From the NCBI RefSeq assembly GCF_000422905.1, contig NZ_AUGY01000091.1:1-32732 (forward strand): 32,732 nt of DNA, read 5' to 3'. Origin of the DNA: Paenibacillus alginolyticus DSM 5050 = NBRC 15375. GTDB lineage: Bacteria; Bacillota; Bacilli; Paenibacillales; NBRC-103111. This document shows, one piece after another, positions 5,895 to 13,593 of the stretch. Below the pieces are notes generated by a model. The model worked only from the letters and a program-made list of their open reading frames with translations. It was not told where the DNA came from and ran no database searches. A program made the translations under genes and the position numbers. Position 1 is the first letter of the stretch. Each line of letters starts with the position of its first letter.

Positions 5895-6827
5895 TTGGCA
5901 GTAAGTGAAAGCGCTTTAAAGAGAGAAGCAACGGCAAGTGTATCAGCAAGGAAAAAGAAGTGGGAGGAGAACATATTAGCTTATTTATTTCTGGCACCTT
6001 CTTTAGTCTTGTTTGCTGCGTTCCTATTTTATCCGATGGTCAAATCTGTTTACCTGAGTATGACGCTCACGGACCCTCGCGGTAGGGTCGTTGAATTTGT
6101 CGGGCTTGATAATTTCATCGATTTACTTGCTTCGGGACAGTTTTATTCGAATTTAAAAGTGACGTTGCTGTTTATCTTGTTTACGGTACCTACCTCAATC
6201 GTATGGTCCTTATTTTTGGCAGCGATCACCCACAACAAACTGCGGGGCATGAAAATATTCCAGTTCATATTTTCTCTGCCTATCGTTATATCGGTAGGTA
6301 CGGGGTCGATTATCTGGTTCTTGTTATTCCATCCGACAGCAGGCATGTTGAATTACTTTCTAAGCATTGCACACATCGATCCGATCCCTTGGTTAACGAG
6401 TCCTTCGTGGGCGCTGGTTTCGATCTCTCTATTGACGGTATGGATGAATATGGGGTTTCTGTTCATTGTTCTGTCCAGTGGTCTTCAAGGGGTTCCGGAA
6501 GAAATTTATGAAAGCGCTAAAATTGACGGTTCAAGCCCGATGCGGACGTTTATCCAAATCGTTCTGCCGCTTCTGTCACCCACGATATTTTTTGCCCTTA
6601 TCGTGTCCGTGATCGGCGCTTTCCAAGCCTTTGGACAAATTCATATTTTGACAAAGGGTGGTCCGATGAATTCGACCAATGTGATCGTGTATTCCATCTA
6701 CCAGGACGCTTTTGTTAATTTCCGTTTCGGAATCGGCAGCGCTCAGGCTTTGGTTCTCTTCGTTATTATCATGATTTTGACTGTCGTGCAGTTTAAAGTT
6801 TTAGAAAAGAAGGTGCATTATCAATGA
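5895..6827 (+). CDS. ugpA: UgpA/MalF-type ABC transporter permease
   Basis: 310 residues from TTG 5895, with GAGAGGGG at 5878-5885; the nearby ATG 5888 is out of frame. A basic N-terminus is followed by six membrane spans. The ATPase-docking EAA loop is clear at about residues 202-219 (EEIYESAKIDGSSPMRTF). The closest overall context is UgpA: it forms a heterodimeric channel with the next gene, which overlaps it by four bases (ATGA at 6824-6827). The binding protein and a glycerophosphodiesterase follow, so the likely substrate is glycerol-3-phosphate or glycerophosphodiesters. The operon has no ATPase gene. Confidence 0.88.
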   Translation: MAVSESALKREATASVSARKKKWEENILAYLFLAPSLVLFAAFLFYPMVKSVYLSMTLTDPRGRVVEFVGLDNFIDLLASGQFYSNLKVTLLFILFTVPTSIVWSLFLAAITHNKLRGMKIFQFIFSLPIVISVGTGSIIWFLLFHPTAGMLNYFLSIAHIDPIPWLTSPSWALVSISLLTVWMNMGFLFIVLSSGLQGVPEEIYESAKIDGSSPMRTFIQIVLPLLSPTIFFALIVSVIGAFQAFGQIHILTKGGPMNSTNVIVYSIYQDAFVNFRFGIGSAQALVLFVIIMILTVVQFKVLEKKVHYQ

Positions 6828-7648
6828 TTGCGAAAAGGATCGCACCCACCCTGAATTACTTGTTGCTAGTTGTGCTGGCCCTTGTCGTTTTGTATCCGCT
6901 GTTATTTACGGTATCCTCATCGTTTATGACAGAGAAGGAAGTTTCTAACTTCCCACCGCCATTATTTCCTTCTCAGTTGTATCTTGAGAACTTCAAGAAC
7001 GCTATCTCTGGCTTTCCAATCGTGCGCTTTATCCTGAACAGCTTTATTGTATCTTCGGGGATTACGGTTAGTCAGGTTATTACGTCAAGTTTGGCCGCTT
7101 ACGCTTTTTCGTTCTTGAATTTCAAAGGAAAGAAAATATTGTTCGCCGTTTTTCTTTCGACCATGATGATTCCATGGGAAGTTACCATTATTCCAAATTA
7201 TTTGACCATCAAAAATTGGGGATGGATGGACAGCTACCAGGGGCTGATCGTTCCCTTTATGGCTGGAGCCTTCGGGGTTTTCCTGCTTCGCCAGTTTTTC
7301 CTTCAGCTGCCTAATGAATTGTTTGATGCAGCAAAAATTGACGGATGCGGGCATCTCCGGAATTTTTTCTCGATCGTGCTTCCACTATCCCGTCCTGCGC
7401 TTTCTACTTTGGGGGTTTATGTCTTCCTTACGCACTGGAACCACTATTTATGGCCTCTGCTAATTACAAATAGGGCGTCCATGAGAACGGTGCAAATCGG
7501 GGTTTCTATGCTGCAGCATGCGGAAGTCATGTCGTGGAATTTGATTTTGGCGGGAGTTACGATCGTTCTGCTTCCTTCGTTCCTTTTATTGGCTTTAGGT
7601 GTGAAACAATTAGTACGAGGCATTACCGCAGGTGCTGTAAAAGGTTAA
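6824..7648 (+). CDS. ugpE: UgpE/MalG-type ABC transporter permease
   Basis: 274 residues from ATG 6824, overlapping the stop of the upstream permease (ATGA), which implies translational coupling. Six predicted membrane spans; the EAA loop is at about residues 164-183 (NELFDAAKIDGCGHLRNFF). It ends with the usual LVRGITAGAVKG tail of MalG-type subunits. It pairs with the upstream permease and would dock a shared MsmX-like ATPase encoded elsewhere. A 75-bp gap with a small hairpin separates it from the binding-protein gene. Confidence 0.88.
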   Translation: MIAKRIAPTLNYLLLVVLALVVLYPLLFTVSSSFMTEKEVSNFPPPLFPSQLYLENFKNAISGFPIVRFILNSFIVSSGITVSQVITSSLAAYAFSFLNFKGKKILFAVFLSTMMIPWEVTIIPNYLTIKNWGWMDSYQGLIVPFMAGAFGVFLLRQFFLQLPNELFDAAKIDGCGHLRNFFSIVLPLSRPALSTLGVYVFLTHWNHYLWPLLITNRASMRTVQIGVSMLQHAEVMSWNLILAGVTIVLLPSFLLLALGVKQLVRGITAGAVKG

Positions 7649-7723
7649 GCGAGCGATGATCCGTCTGTTACCTAGCAGACTTATCATATATGTATCCACT
7701 TTAAGCGAGGAGAGATAGAGACA

Positions 7724-9094
7724 ATGGGGAAAAAAAGGTTAACGGCTTTAGCTTTAACGGCAACAATGGTTTTCCTATCGGCATGCAGCGTAAATATGGG
7801 GGAAAGTACAGAAAGCAAGAAACCAGAAGCAACGAAATCTGGAGCAGTTGAGGCAAGTGGACCGAAGAAAGTCGTATTCTGGCATGCGATGGGTGGATCC
7901 AATACGAAAGTTGTTGATCAACTGGTCGCCGATTATAACGCTTCTCAGAATAAAATCAAGGTAGAAGCGGTGTATCAAGGAAATTACGATGACCTGCTTA
8001 GCAAATTGAAGGCGTCCATGGGTACAAGCGAAGGCCCTTCGGTCGTCCAGATGTATGAGATCGGCAGCCGCTTCATGATTGATTCCAAAGCCATTACACC
8101 GATGCAAAACTTCATTGATGCGGATAAGTGGGATTTGTCACAGCTGGAGCCGAACATCGCCGGGTACTATACGTTAGGTGGCAAACTTTACTCGATGCCG
8201 TTCAACACGTCGAATCCGGTCCTTTACTATAATAAAGATTTGTTTAAAGCAGCCGGTCTTGATCCTGCAAAACCTCCAAAAACATTTGAGGAATTGAAAG
8301 TTGCTGCAGATGCCATTACTAAATCAGGTAAAGCTACCGGGGCAAACTTTGCGATTTATGGCTGGTTCATGGAGCAGCTCTTTGCCAATCAAGGCGCTGA
8401 ATACGTAAACAACGGAAACGGTCGCACCTCTAATGCAACCCAATCACAGGTAAACACGGAGCCAGGTGTGAAGGTACTTACTTGGTGGAAGGATCTTATC
8501 GACACCAAAGCGGCTAACAATCTGGGACGCAAAACAGACGATTCCAAAAAAGCATTTTCCGCAGGTCAGGTCGGTATGATTCTGGAATCCACAGCGGCAC
8601 TTAAGGGGCTTGTTGACAGCGCCAGCGGCAAATTCGAAGTTGGGACCAGCTTCTTGCCGAAACCGGCAGATGCGAAAGAAGGCGGTGTTGTTGTCGGCGG
8701 AGCCAGCTTATGGGTCATGAATAACCGTCCAGATGATGAGCAGAAATCCACTTGGGATTTCATCAAATTTTTGACAACACCTAAGGAACAGGCTTACTGG
8801 CACGTCAATACGGGGTACTTCCCGATTACCAAAAAAGCCTATGACGAAGACATTGTAAAGGAAAACCTGAAAAAATTTCCTCAGTTCCAGACAGCGATTG
8901 ATCAACTGCACCAAACGAAGTTGAACACAGCAACGCAGGGTGCGGTAATGGGTGTATTCCCTGAAGCAAGACAAATTGTTGAAGGGGCGATCGAAGAAGT
9001 GCTCAACAACAAGAAGACTCCGAAGGAAGCATTGGATGCAGCGGAAAAAGAGATCACTTCGAAGATTCAAACTTACAACAAAACAGTCAAATAA
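7724..9094 (+). CDS. ugpB: UgpB-like extracellular solute-binding lipoprotein
   Basis: 456 residues from ATG 7724 with GAGGAGAG upstream. The signal peptide ends in a lipobox LSAC with Cys21 as the lipid anchor, followed by a Ser/Lys/Glu linker. The mature part follows UgpB closely from memory of the E. coli protein: VVFWHAMGG, YQGNYDDLLSKLKA, VVQMYEIGSRFM, MPFNTSNPVLYYNKDLFKAAGLDP, VVGGASLWVM and YWHVNTGYFPITKKAYD all have direct counterparts. It captures glycerol-3-phosphate or glycerophosphodiesters outside the membrane and delivers them to the two permeases. It is the best functional anchor for naming the operon. Confidence 0.88.
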   Translation: MGKKRLTALALTATMVFLSACSVNMGESTESKKPEATKSGAVEASGPKKVVFWHAMGGSNTKVVDQLVADYNASQNKIKVEAVYQGNYDDLLSKLKASMGTSEGPSVVQMYEIGSRFMIDSKAITPMQNFIDADKWDLSQLEPNIAGYYTLGGKLYSMPFNTSNPVLYYNKDLFKAAGLDPAKPPKTFEELKVAADAITKSGKATGANFAIYGWFMEQLFANQGAEYVNNGNGRTSNATQSQVNTEPGVKVLTWWKDLIDTKAANNLGRKTDDSKKAFSAGQVGMILESTAALKGLVDSASGKFEVGTSFLPKPADAKEGGVVVGGASLWVMNNRPDDEQKSTWDFIKFLTTPKEQAYWHVNTGYFPITKKAYDEDIVKENLKKFPQFQTAIDQLHQTKLNTATQGAVMGVFPEARQIVEGAIEEVLNNKKTPKEALDAAEKEITSKIQTYNKTVK

Positions 9095-9138
9095 TGATAT
9101 GAAAAGGCTTGAATTCACTAGCCGGAAAGGAAACAGGA

Positions 9139-9882
9139 ATGCTTAGTAATAAACCAATGATTATTGCACATCGCGGGGCCAAAGGAATGGCCCCGGAAAA
9201 TACGCTTGCTGCCTTCCGGCTTGGGTTAAGCCAGGGATGTGAAGGGATTGAGCTTGACGTTCATTTGACCGCTGATGAGGAAATCGTCGTATGCCATGAT
9301 ATGACGTTAAACCGGACTACAAACGGAAAAGGCCTGATAGCGGAGAAAAGCTTATCGGAAATCAAAACCTATGATGCGGGTCTTTGGTTTGGTGATGAGT
9401 TCAAAGGGGAGACCGTGCCTACTTTGGACGAAGTCTTTGATCTAGTACCCGATTCCATCATGATTAACGTGGAAATCAAATACTCGTATGACGGCAGAAT
9501 GGAGCATAAGCTTGTTGAATTTCTGCGCAGACGTAACCGTTTGAATAATGTCATCGTTTCATCTTTCGACCATAAGTGTGTCAGAAGGATCAAACAAATG
9601 GAATCGGAAGCCAAGATCGGTCTTTTGTATCAGTCCAAATTGCTTGATCCTACCGCATACGCACGCAGTTTTGATGTGGAGGTGTACTCGCTTCATCCTT
9701 ACTTTCAAATGTTGGATGCCGAGGATGTGCTGAAGGCGACAAAGAGCGGGCTTTATGTCTACCCTTATACGGCAAATGAAGTAAATGATCTGCTGCATCT
9801 AACTGGGCTTGGGGTTTCGGGTATCATTACGGACTTCCCTGGAAGATTAAAAGATTTGTTGCAAACGCAGGATTCCAAGTGA
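9139..9882 (+). CDS. ugpQ: glycerophosphodiester phosphodiesterase
   Basis: 247 residues from ATG 9139 (AAAGGA at 9126-9131); the longer in-frame start at 9109 lacks a site. The GDPD motif is complete: HRG at residues 11-13, ENT at 20-22, E38 and D40 as metal ligands in GIELDVH, and the second catalytic histidine H53. No signal peptide, so it acts in the cytoplasm, hydrolysing glycerophosphodiesters to glycerol-3-phosphate and an alcohol. Its place 44 bp after the binding-protein gene mirrors ugpBAEC-Q operons and supports import of intact phosphodiesters. A terminator follows directly. Confidence 0.92.
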   Translation: MLSNKPMIIAHRGAKGMAPENTLAAFRLGLSQGCEGIELDVHLTADEEIVVCHDMTLNRTTNGKGLIAEKSLSEIKTYDAGLWFGDEFKGETVPTLDEVFDLVPDSIMINVEIKYSYDGRMEHKLVEFLRRRNRLNNVIVSSFDHKCVRRIKQMESEAKIGLLYQSKLLDPTAYARSFDVEVYSLHPYFQMLDAEDVLKATKSGLYVYPYTANEVNDLLHLTGLGVSGIITDFPGRLKDLLQTQDSK

Positions 9883-9897
9883 AAAATTTCTATGCGA

Positions 9898-9920
9898 AAA
9901 GCCCCGGTTTCCGGGGCTTT
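9898..9920 (+). terminator. intrinsic terminator of the ugp-like operon
   Basis: AAAGCCCCGG (9898-9907) and CCGGGGCTTT (9911-9920) form a perfect GC-rich stem with a TTT loop. It can work in both directions. Confidence 0.85.
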
Positions 9921-9955
9921 ACCTTTCATTTTATCTTTAGGAATGGGGACATGAA

Positions 9956-10636
9956 ATGAGTCTTCTTGTTTTGGAGAAACTAGGGATGGCGCTGTTGTTA
10001 GGTCTGTTGATCGGGATTGACCGTCAACTCAAGCATAAACCATTGGGTATGAAAACGAGTATGGTGATTTCGGTGGCTAGCTGCTTAATCACTATTGTAT
10101 CGATAGGAGCCGTTCAAAAGTACTCCATCCCTGGATATACGAATATGGATCCTATGAGGCTAGCGGCTCAAATTATTAGCGGAGTAGGATTTATCGGGGC
10201 TGGCGTTATTTTAAGACGAAGTAATGAGATTATTTCTGGACTTACGACCGCGGCATTGGTATGGGCGGCTTCCGCTCTTGGCATCGCAACGGGAGCAGGA
10301 TTTTATCAAGAGGCGACTTTGGCTGTTATTCTTATTATTTTCGCTATCAATCTGTTTCCGATTTTTATCAAGCTGCTTGGCCCACAAAAGCTGAGGGAGA
10401 AGGACTTGGCGATCAATATTATATTCAGTCCTGAGGGGGACATGTCCACACTTATCGATCAAATCAGCGCAGAATACATGAAGGTGAAGCATATCAAAAT
10501 TAAGGACTTGAACGAGAACCAACAAATTCAGTTGGTCATTTCCACAGCAGACAAACATCGTACGACAACTGTCTACAGCAAAATCAAGAAGATCAAATAT
10601 GTGCTCGCAGCCGAAGTTGAAACGATAAGCAATTAA
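9956..10636 (+). CDS. mgtC: MgtC/SapB family membrane protein
   Basis: 226 residues from ATG 9956 with AGGAATGGGG upstream. The N-terminal MgtC domain (about residues 1-140) has the family landmarks LLLGLLIGIDRQLKHKPLGMKTSM, SGVGFIGAGVI and GLTTAALVWAASALGIATGAG, spread over four or five membrane spans. The C-terminal 80 residues form a soluble ACT-like domain. Family members are linked to magnesium stress and phosphate or ATP homeostasis, but the exact role in Firmicutes is unclear. It stands alone between the ugp terminator and the riboswitch. Confidence 0.9.
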   Translation: MSLLVLEKLGMALLLGLLIGIDRQLKHKPLGMKTSMVISVASCLITIVSIGAVQKYSIPGYTNMDPMRLAAQIISGVGFIGAGVILRRSNEIISGLTTAALVWAASALGIATGAGFYQEATLAVILIIFAINLFPIFIKLLGPQKLREKDLAINIIFSPEGDMSTLIDQISAEYMKVKHIKIKDLNENQQIQLVISTADKHRTTTVYSKIKKIKYVLAAEVETISN

Positions 10637-10720
10637 TACGAGATGCTATCCCGTGGAAACTATTACCACTATACAAAAGTTGAAACTAATAGACCAACTA
10701 TGCTAGTCTAACATAGACAA

Positions 10721-10860
10721 AAATGCCGAATCTCGGAGCAGCAAAAGCTCTGGTACGGGGGACTTCTTTACTTGGGGTGAATGAATGCTCAGCTGTTTTA
10801 ATAAACTGAGCGCGCTAGGGAAACCTCTTCCCGAACCCGTCAACTAACCTCGGAGGCTTC
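10721..10860 (+). promoter_or_regulatory. c-di-AMP (ydaO-yuaA) riboswitch
   Basis: The conserved blocks of the ydaO-yuaA aptamer are in order: GCCGAATCT near 10725, an AGC-rich hairpin, GGTACGGGGGAC at 10752-10763, GGGGTGAAT at 10774-10782, CTAGGGAAACCTCTTCCCGAACCCGTCA at 10815-10841, and CTAACCTCGGAGGCTTC at 10844-10860. The gene's ribosome-binding site (10861-10872) follows immediately. Known members turn off wall-hydrolase and osmolyte genes when c-di-AMP is high, which fits the NlpC/P60 gene downstream. No separate terminator hairpin is obvious between aptamer and start. Confidence 0.93.
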
Positions 10861-10875
10861 AAGGAGGAAAGGTTT

Positions 10876-11775
10876 TTGAAATTTTTCACAAAAAGCTTTA
10901 TTTGTTCATGCGCACTTGTGTGTGCAGCAGTATCCATGTTTTCCGCTCCCTCGGTTCAAGCAGCATCAGCTGCATCCACTGTGAAAGTCCAGGTCAACGA
11001 TGAGTTGATTCAGTTTCCAGAAGTACAGCCATTTATTGACAATGCAGGGACACTGCAAGTTCCTCTGCGCGTACTATCTGAGAAATTAGGTTATCAAGTT
11101 GGCTGGGCGAAGCAAGAAAGCGACATCGTGGTCACGTTGATCAACAAGCAGCAGACGATTCAACTGACAACCGACGAGAAGCAAGCGATTGTGAACAGCA
11201 AGAAGATTAGTCTGGAAAGCAGTCCGACGCTTTATCAAGGTAATACGTATGTACCCTTGCGATTCATCACTGAAACATTCGGTTCTCCGATTGAGTGGAA
11301 TGATGCGAATCGTATCGCGATTGTGAATGTCGATGGCAAGTCGCACAAACCAGCCTGGATTGCGCCGCCAGCACCAGCACCAGCTCCAGCTCCAAAGGTA
11401 GCAGCGGTAGCTATACCATCCATGTCTGATCAAATCGTGCAAACAGCAAATACGTTCATGGGAACGCCATACGTTTGGGGAGGCACAACTCCGAGAGGGT
11501 TTGATTGTTCCGGATTTGTACGCTATTTGTACGAAGCTAAAGGTATTGATCTACCCAGAACTGCGGTCCAAATGTACGATGAAGCAGGAACCAGAGTTAT
11601 GGACTTGAAGGCTGGAGATCTTGTGTTTTTTGCTGCAGGAAGTGTGAACCACGTAGGGATTTATCTGGGAAATGATCAATTCATTTCGGCGACAACGTCT
11701 AGAGGTGTAAGGATAGATAGTCTCGCCAGTTCATACTGGGGATCCAGATATGTGGGAGCCAAAAGAGTTCTGTAA
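10876..11775 (+). CDS. secreted NlpC/P60 wall hydrolase with copper-amine-oxidase-like domain
   Basis: 299 residues from TTG 10876, right behind AAGGAGGAAAGG (10861-10872). Order: signal peptide (about 1-29, ending VQAAS); a copper amine oxidase N-like domain (about 35-150, with PLRVLSEKLGYQVGW and YVPLRFITETFGSPIEW); a Pro-Ala linker (PAPAPAPAPK); and an NlpC/P60 domain (about 180-299). Catalytic Cys211 lies in GFDCSGF and His259 in VNHVGIYLG. It should cut D-glutamyl-diamino-acid bonds in peptidoglycan stem peptides outside the cell. Control by the c-di-AMP riboswitch ties wall hydrolysis to turgor signalling. A strong terminator follows. Confidence 0.92.
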   Translation: MKFFTKSFICSCALVCAAVSMFSAPSVQAASAASTVKVQVNDELIQFPEVQPFIDNAGTLQVPLRVLSEKLGYQVGWAKQESDIVVTLINKQQTIQLTTDEKQAIVNSKKISLESSPTLYQGNTYVPLRFITETFGSPIEWNDANRIAIVNVDGKSHKPAWIAPPAPAPAPAPKVAAVAIPSMSDQIVQTANTFMGTPYVWGGTTPRGFDCSGFVRYLYEAKGIDLPRTAVQMYDEAGTRVMDLKAGDLVFFAAGSVNHVGIYLGNDQFISATTSRGVRIDSLASSYWGSRYVGAKRVL

Positions 11776-11812
11776 GTAAGCCATGTGGTGAAAAAAGGAT
11801 TAAATCCTTGGG

Positions 11813-11869
11813 CATTTGTTTTCTATGAATCTTTCGAATGAAAGCATAGAAGGCAGATGTTCTTTTTTT
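11813..11869 (+). terminator. intrinsic terminator after the NlpC/P60 gene
   Basis: A 15-bp stem with three wobble pairs (11813-11827 with 11845-11859) caps an inner CTTTC/GAAAG hairpin, followed by seven T (11863-11869). Confidence 0.8.
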
Positions 11870-11958
11870 ATGCGAAATATTGCGATTTTTATCGAAATTT
11901 TATGGTTTTTAGCCTATAATGAAGAAATGTTTGGAAGAAAGCAGGTGACACGAACCGC

Positions 11959-12618
11959 ATGCAATTAAGTGTCTGGAAAAGTTGGTTTTATAAAAAAAGA
12001 CATTCGAATAAAGCAAATAGCATGTATATCGTGGAAAAAGGTCCTGCCATACCAGAGGAGATTCGGGGAGTCATTGATCGATTTTTCCTTACGTATAATC
12101 ATTTCAAAGGGGCTAGAAGCTTACAGACGGATACGTTTATAAAAGAAGTCTTTTACGCAACGAAACAGGATCCGAAGGATCAAAGGTCGATTGAAGAGAT
12201 GGAAGCCTATATTCAGCAGAAAAATGTGCATCGATTGCGATTGAAATCGTATGTTGTCGATGAGTATCTTAGCATAGGCGAGAAGGTTTGCATGATAGGC
12301 GTGACGAGGGAATTCAGTAATAATCAGCGAAATCGCGTGCTTTATTTTCTAATAAAAGAGGATCAGTCTTGGCGCTTTCATCATATCGCAAGGTCGCACC
12401 ATGGGACGGTTCTAGATAAGTTTCAAGTGAATGAGCAAACGGGGTTCGTGGTTGGAAATGATAAAGCCGCTCTCCTCTTTCTGACACACTCCGGTTCTGC
12501 CGATGCCTCCACCTTTATTTTGGGTGATTATGTGCATGTGGAAGGTTATTTGGAAGTGGAGCAAGAGGTGAGCAGCCAATTGTATTACCGAATTGTACGA
12601 ATGAATCGCGTGCACTAA
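11959..12618 (+). CDS. unrecognised protein, 219 residues
   Basis: Starts at ATG 11959 with GCAGGTG at 11941-11947; a TATAAT lies at 11915-11920 but no good -35. The product is soluble and basic at the N-terminus (WKSWFYKKRHSNK), without signal peptide or membrane span. A middle part rich in alternating hydrophobic residues (RLRLKSYVVDEYLSIGEKVCMIGVTREF, then RVLYFLIKEDQSWRFHHIARSHHG) looks like a beta-sheet domain of NTF2-like type, but I cannot name it. The stop overlaps the stop of the convergent downstream gene by two bases, so there is no terminator between them. Confidence 0.7.
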   Translation: MQLSVWKSWFYKKRHSNKANSMYIVEKGPAIPEEIRGVIDRFFLTYNHFKGARSLQTDTFIKEVFYATKQDPKDQRSIEEMEAYIQQKNVHRLRLKSYVVDEYLSIGEKVCMIGVTREFSNNQRNRVLYFLIKEDQSWRFHHIARSHHGTVLDKFQVNEQTGFVVGNDKAALLFLTHSGSADASTFILGDYVHVEGYLEVEQEVSSQLYYRIVRMNRVH

Positions 12619-13562
12619 AAACGAAGTGAAACCCGATAAAGCTGTGGATACCACTGGATCTGTCCGCCTAAGGATTCAATAATGGCTCGCAAGGGCATAT
12701 AAATATGACCATCTATTATTGCAGGTGCTTCAGGGAGTACGACCGATTGCCCATTCACCGTTGGTCCTGCTCCAATAGCGGCATCAACCGACGTAAGCAT
12801 GGAGCTTGCTCCGGTATCTTGATTATGAAGTGATGAAGTCAGCTTCACGGTATCGCCTATATGGATATTAGGCAGCACGTGTGTCTTATAATTGGCACTA
12901 TTTCCAAGTAGGAACACCTGTCCATCTTCGGGAATATCGACATTCTGCGTCGTAATGGCTGTAACTTTGCCCTCGCGGAGAACAACAACTTTGGTTGAGT
13001 TAGGAAAGTCGATCGTCGGGCCAAAAGCGCGCGTGTACCAGACGACTTGATCATTGGCGGAATCACCGTAATATTTGTTCACACCCCAAGCAGTGAATGT
13101 GTAGGCTTTGCTCTGATGAGTAACGCTTATTTGGTGCTCCGTTTGAATTCGCTGTAAGCTAACGGTTTTGTCGGCTTGAACCAGAAAGGCAGGATTAACG
13201 CCGGAGTGCATGATTTCACCAGAGCCAATGAGTAAACCATTCGGGTAGCGCTGGGTATCATCTTTTTCATAGGCGTCAAAAAAAGTCCCATTGATCCCTG
13301 CAATTGCATGGTTCCTCGTTAACATGGAGGAGAAGGGCTCATCATGACCAATGCCGTCCTCAGCCGTTACAGGCTTAACGCGCAAGTAGGGATCGGTGAG
13401 ATCGACTGTGACCCATTGTACAGTAAACGACTTGCCATTATAAGCAATCGTTCGGGTTTGTGTTTGAACGATACCTTGTGCGGAAGTAGATGCTGGGAAG
13501 ATAAGGGCTGCTGAGAGCAGACAGCTGAGCATCGCGGTGTAAGTAAGAGTGCGGAAACGCAT
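12615..13562 (-). CDS. secreted phosphodiester glycosidase-like hybrid protein
   Basis: 315 residues on the minus strand from ATG 13562. A signal peptide (1-29, ending STSAQG) leads into a NAGPA/phosphodiester-glycosidase domain: AIAGINGTFFDAYEKDD, YPNGLLIGSGEIMHSG, and later SVDAAIGAGPTVNG. In that family the catalytic second half should follow, with an AIG-repeat and NLDGGASS motif. Here it is missing, and the last 35 residues (APAIIDGHIYMPLRAIIESLGG and on) look instead like half a copper amine oxidase-like repeat. The protein is therefore probably a deletion-made hybrid or a truncated copy. It shares its stop region with the convergent gene. Confidence 0.75.
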   Translation of the reverse strand: MRFRTLTYTAMLSCLLSAALIFPASTSAQGIVQTQTRTIAYNGKSFTVQWVTVDLTDPYLRVKPVTAEDGIGHDEPFSSMLTRNHAIAGINGTFFDAYEKDDTQRYPNGLLIGSGEIMHSGVNPAFLVQADKTVSLQRIQTEHQISVTHQSKAYTFTAWGVNKYYGDSANDQVVWYTRAFGPTIDFPNSTKVVVLREGKVTAITTQNVDIPEDGQVFLLGNSANYKTHVLPNIHIGDTVKLTSSLHNQDTGASSMLTSVDAAIGAGPTVNGQSVVLPEAPAIIDGHIYMPLRAIIESLGGQIQWYPQLYRVSLRF

Positions 13563-13593
13563 GAGGCATTGGCAGCTATCACCCTTTCTGAAT

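Noticed and set aside
8708..9118. 136-codon minus-strand ORF opposite the ugpB end
   Set aside because: Antisense shadow of a conserved binding protein, Cys/Phe/Arg-rich with no ribosome-binding site.
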